A stretch of DNA of 64,000 nt from assembly GCA_964023275.1 (NCBI GenBank), contig OZ029915.1:34406573-34470572 (forward strand). Reading direction: 5' to 3'. Shown piece by piece: positions 37,945 through 48,885 of this stretch. The notes below the pieces were generated by a model that saw nothing but the letters and a program-made list of their open reading frames with translations, did not search any database and was not told the origin of the DNA. A program made the translations under genes and the position numbers. Position 1 is the stretch's first letter. Each line of letters begins with the position of its first letter. The stretch is from Norana najaformis (Eukaryota; Annelida; Clitellata; Crassiclitellata; Hormogastridae).

Positions 37945-38825
37945 ATGTCCTTTTAGAGAAGTATTACATCGGCATTTAGTGCATTTGCAGAAACTGACTG
38001 TTCAAAATTTTTGAAAATTGCAACTCTTCAAGACTATAACCAACATTCTGATGCAATAGACGTTCTTTTTCCTGCCATCTTTGTTCCTTCTGTCCTCATT
38101 CTTTCCGTTTACACGGACCGACTATTCAGCGAGTGTTATAGCGATAGACTAGACGGAATTCCCGACAGACTTCAGTCAGCTAATATTATGACAGAGTTTA
38201 GCGACAACGAAACGTGACAGACGGCGTGCTTCGGCAGCCACAGTACAGCGCTAGATTAAAACTGAAATTCATCTGGAGCCAGATGGTGGATGATAGTGCT
38301 TGACCGAAGTTACAGAGGCAGAGAGATAGCAGACAGAATCACAGAAAGCGAAGCACGCTGAAATAGAGATGCCAAGGCATGAACTGACAGAAGCGCTTCC
38401 ATCAGTTTACGCAGCTGGTACATCACTAAACATACGTTGTCTAATAGAACAACTGAAGGACATACATTTCTGTAAGCTATTTCATTCGTAACTAATATGA
38501 TTCGATTTTCATACTGCGCTGTTTAAATTTGCGTTTATCAATTGTGGACAGTCTCCCAACTGATTTCATAAAGATTAGGGCTACTTTATTCATAAGATTT
38601 GAAACTATTGGCTAATATTTTTCAAATATTATGTCCGTAGCGTGTATCTGTCTGGTCAGACAGTATAGCTTGGACTGCACAGAATATTTATAAAATACAG
38701 AAATTTATCAGAATTTTGGATTATAGTTTTGCTGATTTGCAATTTTTCAAGAGTTTTGAACAGTCAGTTTCTGCACATGCACTAAATGCCGACGTAAAAC
38801 TTCTCTAAAAGGACATGAATACATT
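37936..38825. mobile_element. 890-bp foldback element with about 88-bp inverted arms
   Basis: The left arm (about 37936-38023) is complementary to the right arm (about 38737-38825) with roughly 90 percent identity by eye. Matching words include ATTCATGTCCTTTTAGAGAA, GGCATTTAGTGCAT and GCAGAAACTGACTGTTCAAA. The roughly 713-bp centre has no recognisable transposase. The structure fits a non-autonomous DNA transposon with long terminal inverted repeats. No target duplication could be fixed because the left edge lies in a direct repeat. Confidence 0.85.
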
Positions 38826-40378
38826 GAAATGCAGCCCTTTGAACATTTTATGTACTTGCCGCACGTTTTCGAATCATTGACAACTGGATGGTTCGGGCTT
38901 TGCTACTGCTCCTAAAATATTGGATCATATGGATAGATATGTATGGATTAGTATTTTGAACAAGGTTACTGTTTATATGTACAGTGTCACATGAAGACTT
39001 ACCACGCATTTGATGTTCACTTTTATTTGGGCCATTTACAACCCATCTATACACACTAGAATAACTGATATCCACCATTCCACAACGCATCGCATGCACC
39101 CCTTATTATATTGGCTTAGCTTACCTGACATCATAACACTTTTCATAGTTTACATTAAATTGTGCAAATTATTGGTAGCCCAGCCAGTAACGCAGACATT
39201 CCAAGCAGAAGCATCAACTCCAGCTTCAACGTTGCTTGCTAACTTGATGAAGTAGTCCATATATTTGCTGTAAGACTGCATGGAACGGGTCAGTATTGTG
39301 ACCAAATATATTGTACTAGCAAATGCAAGGTATTTCTTACAATATGTAGACCTATATAGTTCGATATATCTATATAATATATATATATTTATTGAAGCGT
39401 CTGTACTAGAATGATGTTTGCCGATCAATATAGCTCTGAATTTTATGAAAAGATTCCAAGAAAGAACCGAGTCCGCACATGATAGGTCGGTTGACGATGT
39501 TCTGCGTTAATGCGATGCTTTATTGGAAAGTGGTTGTGGTAATAAAGCTCGAAAGCATCGATAAATGATGAGGAATCCCGGGATGTTTCGTTGTTTCTCG
39601 AAGCTAGGATGACACTGCATAGCGAATAATCAACCCTACTCCTTCAGATCAGAGTCACTCTGCCGAATCAGAGTCGCTGTCCGCAGATGGTGCGAACATG
39701 TTGGATAATCAGTTGAGAGCAGCAGGGTGTTGGTCAGCAAATCGACGCTGGCCAAGTAAAGTCGGGTTGGATGTCGTTGGTTTTGGTGTTTGACAGGTGA
39801 AGTCCACAATAAAGTGCAGAGTGTGTTTTTGCAGGGCAGATAGAAAAGCAGTTGAAAAGCCGAAGCCACGATGCTTTGGCTCTGAAGATCTCTAAGCTCC
39901 CGCAGCAAAGGTCGGTTAGGTGACCTGATTTTTAAAAAGGCTGTGACTGCTTGTCTTTTTTCATGTCTCAACTGTTCCATACCTTCGTTAGCGCAATTCG
40001 TGGATTCTTTCACATAGGCAGGAAAGCAAGGTTCTCGTAAATTTGTCACACGCCTTAAGGACTTTAACACCATTTAGGCTAACGTAGGCAGCGCTTTTGT
40101 GAGGTATTCAAAGGCGCTATATTATATGTCAAGACATAAACATGCTCCCTTGTGAACTGTATTGATTCATAAGCTTAAGCCGAAGTGCAAACACAACAGC
40201 AATCCTTCCCCAAGACATACTTTCTGTAGAAGATACATATCCCGGCAACGAATTATCAGGTCCAAATGGCACTCTTTGATTCGAATCCGAAAGCATATAT
40301 GATAGGCAAAAATCAGGCAGTTGCCTAACGTATTTTCTTTCACCTTTCATCCGGTCGCATCAGCATAAGCCTGAACAC
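38826..40378. other. Non-coding or unrecognised
   Basis: The longest frame is 145 codons on the minus strand (39636-40073) and resembles no family I know. It sits just upstream of a retroelement tail word (AAAGGCGCTATATTATATG, about 40108). Confidence 0.45.
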
Positions 40379-40860
40379 ATATGTATCTATATATCATTAT
40401 TATCATCCATATATACTATCTGACGTACCTATACAAATATGTATCTATATATCATTATTATCATCCATATATACTATCTGACGTACCTAAACAAATATGT
40501 ATCTATATATCATTTTTATCATCCATATATACTATCTGACGTACCTAAACATATAAGTAAGTAGTTTATTGCTCCAGAAAAAAAACAGAGTAAAACATTG
40601 CAAATGACAAAAAGAATATACTTGTTAGGATGCAAAAGGTCTACCCAAAATGGACAAAGTCTCGCTAATTTAGGACAGCCTGTTACACGATAATATAACA
40701 ATGGCTAATACCCAACCCTTGAGCAGCTAATCAATTCTTAACTAAAATAAGAACAACTGTCAATAAAGAAAGATATAGCCTAATACTTTGGCATAACAAA
40801 AATTCAAATATGTATCTATATATCATTATTATCATCCAAGTATACTCTGACGTTATATAT
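40379..40860. repeat. 58-bp tandem array split by a retroelement insertion
   Basis: The unit begins TATGTATCTATATATCATTA and includes TCATCCATATATACTATCTG and ACGTACCTA. Three near-identical copies run from 40379 to about 40549. A fourth, slightly diverged copy resumes at about 40807 and ends near 40860. Confidence 0.9.
40550..40806 (-). mobile_element. Non-LTR retroelement fragment inserted in the tandem array
   Basis: Read on the minus strand this 257-bp block ends GGAGCAATAAACTACTTACT, a polyadenylation-like signal followed by a short TTAC tail. The tail type matches that at 28870. It interrupts the 58-bp array between its third and fourth units and so inserted after the array had expanded. 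Confidence 0.65.
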
Positions 40861-41736
40861 GTATATACATGCGTATATATATATATATATTTGTGCATGA
40901 TATATTACGTATGTATCAAGACATTTCATATATCGCCTTTTAGGCGCCTCACAAAAACGCCGAACATAACAGAAATCCACCGGAAATACAAGCATGAATG
41001 TCAGAATCAATCTGTTTTCTACATTTCTTCTTTGACCTGATTCCTGCGTTTGTTTGACTATCTCTTTTCTGGTTTTCTTCGGAAAGATAGGTTAAGAATC
41101 TCTTCGTCCCTGTGCTATTCCATCTTTCAGAAGAATCGTCTTAAGACTGATCTCTGACACATTTTCGCAATATCTTGTTTGCACTTTTATCGCTTGGCAT
41201 TAATCGCCAATGTCGGCACTTAACAAAACGTTAAGTCTAACCAGCCATGCGACATCACAAGAACGCAGTATAACGCAGAACTGCAAAATATACCGACGTT
41301 AACATGCACGTATCAATATATACAACTTATTTCACAGTTTTAAGGACACGTTATATATACATATGTTTCAAAAGTGCGCTAACTAGCAGTAAAAGGTAAC
41401 GGTAACAACTCATTTACATCTCTCTATAGAAACTCAGGCTAATTAGCGAGTTTCTGGGTTTGATGGATGCTGAAGCGCACACAAAAGCAAAGCAATCCAA
41501 CAACAAGACACATCTTTAGCTGAGATGGACTTTCAATCTGCAATTAGTTTGTTTTACAGATTTTAACCGCAGATGAGGTCGTAAATAGCATCATTCAACT
41601 CTTTTCAAGTTTGGCATCTGCCTTATATTGCGCCTGTTTTTCGGATTGCATCTTCTAGCTACCATTCTTCATTTTTCTCCACAGATACAGTTTTGATAAC
41701 CTATCGCTAAGGCGTTTACTGGCATATTCTGCGCAC
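40861..41736. other. Non-coding stretch
   Basis: AT-rich microsatellite at the left edge. A degraded tail word (CATATATCGCCTTTTAGGCGCC) is near 40928. No gene is seen. Confidence 0.5.
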
Positions 41737-41812
41737 AAGGCGCTATATAAATAGCCAGATAATACATACATACATGTAGACATGCATACATGCATGCATA
41801 CATACAGCATGC
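41737..41812 (+). repeat. Retroelement tail (GGCGCTATATAAATAGCC) plus ATAC repeat
   Basis: AAGGCGCTATATAAATAGCC at 41738-41757 is followed by degenerate CATACATACATG units. It is the best preserved copy of this tail motif in the window. Confidence 0.75.
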
Positions 41813-41830
41813 AGTATAATTTGCATGTGA

Positions 41831-42340
41831 TTGCCTATAGCTCCTATAGTTATAAATGTCGTGCTATTGAAGTCAGTAGATGTGACCTGGAAACTTGGAA
41901 CGATGTCATCGGGACATTTAGATCTCGTATTTGAGTTCCAAAATGAAAGTACATCGCCAGTTGTCACGCCAGAACGACTCAAGAACCACCAACTAAAGTT
42001 CCTTTCAGGCAGCATCAGGAGTTATGCTTTCACAGGTCAGCAGCGCCTTGATGGAGGGCTACGGCTGCAACTGAACGCCCTGTCAACGGGTCAACGATGA
42101 ACATTGGACAACGCCCTGGCCATTCGCCTTAACATTAATCTAACCCCCGACCTCGTGGAGCAGTCGAGCTTTAACTGCGCCGCCAACGAATGGCGAGGCC
42201 AACGGGACGCTGTGGCTACGCGGTCGATTGGATTTTCAGCGTCGAAGAAATGGAGTCAGCCACGGCAGCCATGGAGACGACGGTCGACGCATCAGCATAA
42301 GCAGCAGCTGCAGCAGCTGCAAGGATATTTGATCAATTGA
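41831..42340 (+). other. Coding-like GC-rich tract interrupted by one stop
   Basis: One reading frame is open from 41831 to 42340 except for a single TGA at 42098-42100. Third codon positions are richer in G/C than the surroundings. The translation includes DVTWKLGTMSSGHLDLVFEF before the stop, and DNALAIRLNINLTPDLVEQ and a Gln-rich KQQLQQLQG end after it. The minus strand is also open at 41743-42015. No family is recognised. It could be a pseudogene, two exons of an unrecognised gene, or chance. Confidence 0.25.
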
Positions 42341-42424
42341 TGACAACTGTTCCGTTGAAGAGCATATAACTTAATCGTGAAATAACATCAACAAAGCGGG
42401 GGCTGTGGCCAAAGCTTCCACTTC

Positions 42425-42600
42425 GTTTCCTTCCCTGCACGCGCATGCGCCTATCGCTCATTGACAACGACATCTCCGGTTAGTCATTGGCGCTCGCGAA
42501 TGAATATCCGCTCGATCAAAGGTCGAATGATGTCACGTCGAGCGAATGACGCCCGATCTCCTGTCTTCTACCTACCATGCGCAGATCGGAATATTGAACT
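42425..42600. promoter_or_regulatory. Candidate CpG-type promoter with NRF1-like site
   Basis: A CpG-containing patch holds CGCGCATGCGCC at 42440-42451, which matches 11 of 12 positions of the NRF1 consensus palindrome. An inverted CCAAT word (ATTGG, 42486-42490) and a further TGCGCA word near 42579 are also present. These are the usual ingredients of TATA-less animal promoters, but no transcript start can be placed. Confidence 0.25.
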
Positions 42601-43199
42601 CGTATTATAGAATGCGAGCATGCTCGATCTAAAAGATCTGTAGCCTACATCCACACCGAGTTAATCGATTCACTGCAAGGAAGTCCAACCGGCTAAAAGT
42701 TTTGTGAAAATGCTTGTATCCGAAGTTGTTCACACATAGGTAAATTATGGCCTTTGTATAAATCACATGCATTTATAAAAGTTGTCGTCTTCGAGCACCC
42801 GAGTTGGTGATGAGGGTTTCAGACGCATAATTTGTTTGAAATTCTGGGTCCCTTGAGGCCAGTTATAAAGGCCCGATAGTTCTGGAACGATAACACCATC
42901 AGCGTCGCCGTCCAAATGTGTCGATACGCACCCGTTACCATATTCATCACCACAATGCATTTCTCTTGTCTCTTCTCATTAGGTAGTCTTCAAGTCGTTA
43001 CCAGCTAGGATTTTTTTGCCCATCGGTGGGTGGTCTGGTGTTAGGCAGATTTACAAGAACAAATGTGTTTGGTTTTTCTTAGCCTTCGGACTAGCTATTA
43101 GAAGATCTTTAAGTATATGACTTTATCAATACGTTAAATGTATAATAATAATTAGAAATGTCTAATGCACAAGGCAACAACCGATGGTACACTAATAAA
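42601..43199. other. Non-coding stretch
   Basis: Nothing recognised. Confidence 0.5.
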
Positions 43200-43280
43200 T
43201 AAATGTATGTATGTATGCATGTATGTATGTATTTATGCATGTGTGTATGTATTTATGTATGTATGCAGGTATGTATTTTA
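43200..43280. repeat. TATG tetranucleotide microsatellite
   Basis: Degenerate ATGT/ATTT units. Confidence 0.9.
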
Positions 43281-43529
43281 ACATCAATAAAAACATTTTA
43301 AGAAATTTTCAAAGACCCTTAAAATGGTTAGCTCACAGTAGCAGTAACAATGGCAGCTTATCTCCAAAACTTTCATATTTCTCATCCTGTTTCCTCGTCG
43401 TCTTGTTTAATAGGCAATACGAGGAGCTGCGGTTGCAATTTAATAGTTTTAGCCAATGTAGCAATTAAATGTTGTCATTTTTGACTATTAAAATGCTTGT
43501 TTGTTTGACAGTCATTGTGAACGAAATTT

Positions 43530-43841
43530 TCCGCTGACCCAGCATAGTCAGTGGGTTTTGGGGAAAACCCAGAATTGTGTGAATTAACGCGCGTCGGTCA
43601 CGTGATTATGGTAGTATTTGTAGTATTTATGAGTCAGCGGCCCCTTGCCTCGCTGACGCGTCTGAGCATAGCGCTTGCAGTGATTGGTGGGCGCAATGCT
43701 AGTGGTTGGTGTGACGTCAGCCGATGTCGTGAAATAAGACTGGTTGAAATAATGTCGCCCTCGGAGACTCCGTTTCAGAACGAAGCCTCCCCTATTGAAA
43801 TGGAATCTCCTCCATCCGCGATACAAAGCCTTCCCACTTAA
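43530..43841 (+). promoter_or_regulatory. GC-rich patch with CRE, CCAAT-like words and a 29-codon ORF
   Basis: A perfect cAMP-response-element palindrome TGACGTCA lies at 43712-43719. An ATTGG word lies 25-29 bp upstream of it. The hairpin TGGGTTTTGGGGAAAACCCA is near 43553. An ATG at 43752 opens a short frame (MSPSETPFQNEASPIEMESP...) ending at 43841. The patch lies about 245 bp upstream of the protease pseudogene in the same orientation and could be the promoter end of that element. The function is inferred only. Confidence 0.3.
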
Positions 43842-44086
43842 AATTCCCCCATTTCGGTTGTCATTTCATTTTAAATAGGATTTAATATATTTAAAATATT
43901 TAATATACATTATTCAATAATAGTTATTGAAATAAATTACTTTAATACCACTATATTAAATCATTTTAGGTGATGTAATAAAGCATCCAAGGAAGATAAA
44001 GTTGACCGCAAAATAAAAAAATTGATAAGAAACTAATTCTGGTGGATGACTTAAAAACTGCTACTTCAGAATAGTACCTTAAGGAG

Positions 44087-44650
44087 TTGAATTAAGGCGT
44101 GCTTGACAGGTATAATCTACTTTCTGGCGAATGGTTAAACGACAAGCTGATGGATGCTGTCAACCGGCTAATCAGTCAACATATGTGAGATGAAAATGGA
44201 AGCCAGACTACATTACTGTTCCAAGTTGACAGTGGATTTCGACCAATCGTTGGGGAAGGAATCCATATCATTCATGACACAGATCACTAGGTGGCAACAG
44301 CATGCATCACCAATGAAGTGTTGTATGCTGACTCCCTGAATTGCGGAATTTCTGATTACGTGAAATGTCAGACTCGTCAATTGTATGTCTCCCATGTTAC
44401 AAACAGTGGCAATCTAAAGCCAGAATTATCCTTTGTCAACGTCAACCAAATAATACGTCTGATTGTGTAGTGGAAGTGTCTGCTGCAGAATTTGTTGTTT
44501 AGCGGCTCTTGGTTCACAAATCCTGCATGGTTCTTACGAGGTAACAGCAAGGCGTGCAAATCTTGTTCGATGCCTTGAAAAACAAAAGTAGCAGAATTCC
44601 CAAATGTACCAATTAGAAACGAAGGCGTCAGGAAGGACATCGCTGTGAAC
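44087..44650 (+). pseudogene. Ulp1/SENP-like (C48) cysteine protease, broken; probable transposon cargo
   Basis: One frame reads LDRYNLLSGEWLNDKLMDAV and then NRLISQHM, a stop, DENGSQTTLLFQVDSGFRPI, IHIIHDTDH, a stop, VATACITNEVLYADS. This matches the layout of Ulp1-type proteases found in transposons of marine invertebrates: a WLND block, a GLQ-TLL-like block, then the catalytic His in an NHWV-like block followed by a YDS block. After a frameshift, QILHGSYEVTARRANLVRCL near 44510-44570 matches the region that normally follows the catalytic Asp-Cys-Gly. In-frame stops lie at 44186-44188 and 44288-44290. The second converts the Trp next to the catalytic His into TAG. No intact active-site Cys is visible. 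It is dead. Confidence 0.65.
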
Positions 44651-46845
44651 ATCTAAAAACTGCAAGCATTGATACTGACTTTGAAAGATTTTGATTTTCT
44701 GAATTTTATTTATTTTCAGTTTTCCCAAAAATTTCATGTCATTGTTGTCACATACAAAATTTAGTTTTACAGTTAGTTTAAAAATTTTCATTAACTTAAG
44801 CAAATATGTGACTTTATATTTATCAAGGAATAATGCCTCCCTAGGCAGAGTTTTTCAACGGGAATGAAATAATTTCTCACCCGTTTCAGAATAGAGTCTC
44901 CGCGGGGACAAATTTTTATTCTCAAACAGATAATTTTCCGGTGGTTTTTCTTTAGCGGCTCTGCTGAACTCGCTTCACCTTCACCACTAAGACTTACGTG
45001 TTGCTGCGCAATTCTTTTGACGGCTGCCATGATGTACTACACTCAAATTGGCCTCGGTTGACAGTGACATGTCTCATCCATCTGTCTCTTGGCCTTTGAC
45101 CTGGTACTCAATTGACCCCACATTCATCTTCTATCCTTCCCCTTTCCCCGAGTTTTTGCAGTAAATAAGATGTTTCGTCTGATTTATTATCATCGAAACT
45201 GAATGGGTCAAGCAGATATCGGGGGTACATTACGAACATTAAAATAGCTTGTCAGATATAGGCCTAATGCGATTTCTATAGTGTTTTTGTATAAGAACAC
45301 TTAATGCAGTGTACGGGTGCATAACAAATGGTCTTCGAGATAAATTCATGTTATGTTGATATGTGATTGTACTTATTTAAGTATGTAATGTAATATATCC
45401 TAATTTAAATAAAAATTTATTAAGCGCCCTTAAAGAAGACTCATCAGCAGGGCTCCTTGTGACCTAATCCAACTACACCAGTCCATCATGAAACAAAATG
45501 GTCTTCTGTTTTGATTAGCTCACAAGAAAAATGTTTCAATACCGGATACCGGTCTATCTGAACTAAGCAAGATTGTCAGAGCAAATGCCAAAAGTTACTT
45601 GAACGTTAATGAGTTGGGAAAGAAACTTAATTCAGAAAGTGTTGATCACTGGTTGTCGTGTACAGTTAAATCAGTTTCCTTTAATTTATAATCTCTTCAT
45701 GTCTGCAGTTACAAAACGAAATACTGAGAATGTAATACTATTATGATTTTACGAGGCACGTCTGTTTCAAACCTTACTTATGCACAATTAAGATGATGTT
45801 TAGCAATAGAACATCTATTAGAAACAACCTCGTCCAACTACCACCCACCAGAACACAAGCACATGAATAAACATGTCTACTACCCTAAAACTTTGACGAT
45901 GACTAAGCCGAAGCGTCTGTGACATTAGTGACATGAGTTTTCTTGAATTCAGAGTCCATCCCAAAGCCACGGCATAAATTATTTTTATGGCACTATACAT
46001 CAATCGCATAGTCTCCCGGTGCTGCCCTTGGACCGTGAGTCTGCGTGTATAAAGCATAGTTCCGAAAAGTGCACGGCCAGATAACGCGTCCGCTCTGGTC
46101 CTCCGTAGAATGCATCGGCTCTACGTGCAAATATTCAGCAAATCGAGTCGTTTATAATAACGCGGCGCCGCCGGTGTTTCATCGGCAGCCGATGAGGGTG
46201 GCCGCGAAGACTCGAGTGCATGGTTGGCCGATGTAAACCTTTCGCCATTGAACGCGCTTGAACAGATGATGGACGGCAGTTGAACAGCAGTTGATCATCT
46301 GGCCGCTAGTGAAAGAGCTCGCTGATGGCTGACTTATCCAGACTTCTAGGCATTCTTCTCAAGGAGAGGTAGAACGGATAACAGGAGGGCAGAAGGCGAA
46401 GGAACACGAGGTAAAGTTACTATATCAAAGTTTAAACTCACACAATCTACTGTTGCAAAATAGGACATTTTTGTAAGCCCAATAATAAGCCAAATATGAA
46501 ATCCTCCGCATTGACTTCTTCAAGTTCTTTGCCCCAGGGCAGGTTTGAACGTCCAATGGCGCCAATCCTGACGTTGTTGAGCCTCTTCCTTCAGTTTACT
46601 CTATCCGTTCACCAAGACCCAATCTAATAGCATTTGGCTAGGTCTTCCTCTTCTTTTCTTTCTTTCCTTCCATTCTTCCCTCTATGATATTTCTCAGTAG
46701 GAAATCACCTCTCAGTATGTGTTCAATCCATTTCTCGGATTGACTACATTTTAAAAAATGTGGCTCAAATGGTCATAGTGTCAACCAGTGTGGTCTACAG
46801 CCACATATACTGATCACAATTAGGCCAGTTGTATGTGTCTTCATG
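44651..46845. other. Non-coding stretch
   Basis: A TTTATTAAGCGCCCTTAAA tail-like word (minus orientation) lies at 45415. No gene is recognised. Confidence 0.5.
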
Positions 46846-46854
46846 TACTGTTAT

Positions 46855-46928
46855 TTTAGCTTAACTAGGTCGGTAGCGCATCATGCTTCTGTGTGAGAGA
46901 TCGTCGGGTTGTTTCGCCGTCGTGACTA
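46855..46928 (+). repeat. Degenerate tRNA-like SINE head
   Basis: TTAGCTTAACTAGGTCGGTA begins a tRNA-like A box and D arm. An anticodon-like loop follows, then a weakened B box (GGGTTGTTTCGCC). The T arm does not pair well, so a working tRNA gene is unlikely. Confidence 0.35.
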
Positions 46929-48059
46929 TATTTTGCAGATTAATTTTTTTCTAACCGCAAACGGTGCATTTAATGACTTGGCGTTTAATCAATTCGGCAG
47001 CAGTGGCGAAGAAACTCGATCAAATAATTGTAAAATTCAAAGGTTCGAGGTTGTACGCTCGATAGAAAACGTATCCATGTCATGATACTGATTTTCGGCG
47101 AACATATTTCAATATGTGATTGCCATATAAACACATTAAAATCTATGCTATAGATCTGCAAATCCTAGAACATATGACAGGCTACATATGATATATATGT
47201 ATACACCAATGCAGATATTTGCAACTGTGTGCATCTAGAGAATAAGGCCTCATCATATGATTCACTTTGTTAAGTTAAAGATTTTTTCTTGTAACACTAA
47301 ACTCGACATTATTTTGTAACTTCACTAACAATTAGGACTCTGTAGAAACCTGTGCCTACAATCACTGCACGCATAAAATGTAGTATTCTTAATAACTTAA
47401 AAATAGACTTACGCCTACACGAACCAATGCAGATGTATTTTCCTGGTATCAGACCATAACTGGTATAATATAATTCGATGATCATACGACACGCAATAAA
47501 CACGAAGGCATTCTATAGGACCTGAAGCGCATCGTTCGTGGCAAAAACACCTATATATATATATATATATATATTTGCGTAAATATTTTAACCTTTCGCG
47601 GCAAACACCTATATATTTCTGAGTAAATATTTCAGCCGCACTACTATTGATGAACAGCTGACCTACATTTATTAGGACGATGACACGGGGTCCATTGAAA
47701 CCGAAGCCCTCGTCAACTGCCCACTGCGGCAAGCCATTATCATCAGCCAGACAACACATAAATCGAACCAAATGCAGGCATTGAATCCTATATTCGACCA
47801 AATTTCACAACCATAACACGCCATTCCAGTCCGTTTTTGCGACTTTGTTTATTTCCTGTCGATTTGCGCTTAGGCGTGTGTGTGTGTCGACCGCTTTGTT
47901 TTGCTGGTCTGGGTCAGGAGTGCCTTTGATGAGTTTATACTTTATAAATGCAAAATTTACAACTGCAATTACAATTTTCTGTATTGATGTGCCTAATGAG
48001 TATGGCTCCCGCCTTTTCAATTTTTTTCAACAGAATGCCTAAGTTTAGGTATAAGTTTA
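46929..48059. other. Non-coding stretch
   Basis: It includes a TA microsatellite at 47549-47574. A degraded CGCGGCAAACACCTATATAT direct repeat flanks it on the right. Confidence 0.5.
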
Positions 48060-48255
48060 GGGCATGGTAGCCGATTGGTTAGAGCGCTTGCCATGGCTTG
48101 TAACGCGGAAAGTACGGGTTCGAGTCTCCCCTTGATCGGTTACTGCGTAGGGACTTTGAGCAAGTCCTTCACTCACATTACTCAGCACCATCGATTGATG
48201 ATGAGTTATTAGACAGTGGCACTTAATAAATGCAACCATTATAATAATGACATAA
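48060..48255 (+). mobile_element. tRNA-derived CORE-type SINE with LINE-like tail
   Basis: The head is tRNA-like: GGTAGCCGATTGGTTAGAGC (box A) at about 48066, then GGGTTCGAGTCTCC (box B) at about 48117. A central ACTTTGAGCAAGTCCTTCAC at about 48153 recalls the conserved core of MIR/CORE SINEs. The 3-prime part GTGGCACTTAATAAATGCAA then TTATAATAAT resembles the end of L2/CR1-type LINEs. Box order, spacing and tail make this a strong SINE call. It is not a functional tRNA gene. Confidence 0.8.
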
Positions 48256-48704
48256 ATGTTAAAGTCTCACAGCAAATATTTAAATCGCTAAGCAGAGCCA
48301 AGTAGTGGATTTTGTGACATCAGAATCGATACCAGAAATGGCTTTAATATATTGTGTGTTCTTATAACTGAGTCTGTGGCGTGCTTCTGTGACTCGATTA
48401 TCTTTATATATTTTGCTTTGTCACAAGAGTCGATCGTGTGACACGCGATACAAAACCCCCATTGAATGAATAGGTCTAACAGTATTGATGGATGAAAGCA
48501 TACGGATAACAAGGGCCATCTGTCTTTAAGATGCCTTTTAAGTCATTGAAGACATCTTTAAGATGTCCTTACTTTTGCTTTGGCTCCATCAGGTTTTAAT
48601 GTGATGTAGTCTCGAAAATTAGATAAAAACAAGTGGCCCAAAAGATGGTGAGCGCAAAAATCTAAAAGGTATACGTTTGATATATACTCAATTCCCCGTG
48701 GTCT
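48256..48704. other. Non-coding stretch
   Basis: A short inverted word pair (CTTTAAGATG/CATCTTTAAG type) lies near 48522-48566. Nothing else is seen. Confidence 0.5.
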
Positions 48705-48885
48705 AGAACAGACTGTCACGCAATCTGCGACATGACATTATTGTCCTTTCTCCGCCTCCCTTTCGCCAGCGGTTGAAGACCTTTCTGTTTGATTGTGATC
48801 TTGTATTGTCAGGTCCGGAGAGCCTCTAAGGAGTTTTCTTCAAGAGGCACTATATAAATGTGCTCATAGGATTACGATCATTTCG
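48705..48885 (+). mobile_element. LINE ORF2 end with CACTATATAAATG tail
   Basis: The frame reads ...FRQRLKTFLFDCDL near 48770-48800, the FK..LKT.LF block at the end of CR1/L2-like ORF2. The tail AGAGGCACTATATAAATGTG at 48843-48862 and GGATTACGATC follow. Confidence 0.6.

Noticed and set aside
39636..40073. 145-codon minus-strand ORF as a gene
   Set aside because: No recognisable family, no clear splice or promoter context, and ordinary codon use.
48066..48130. Functional tRNA gene
   Set aside because: Box A and B are good, but the acceptor stem does not pair and the sequence continues into a SINE core and tail.
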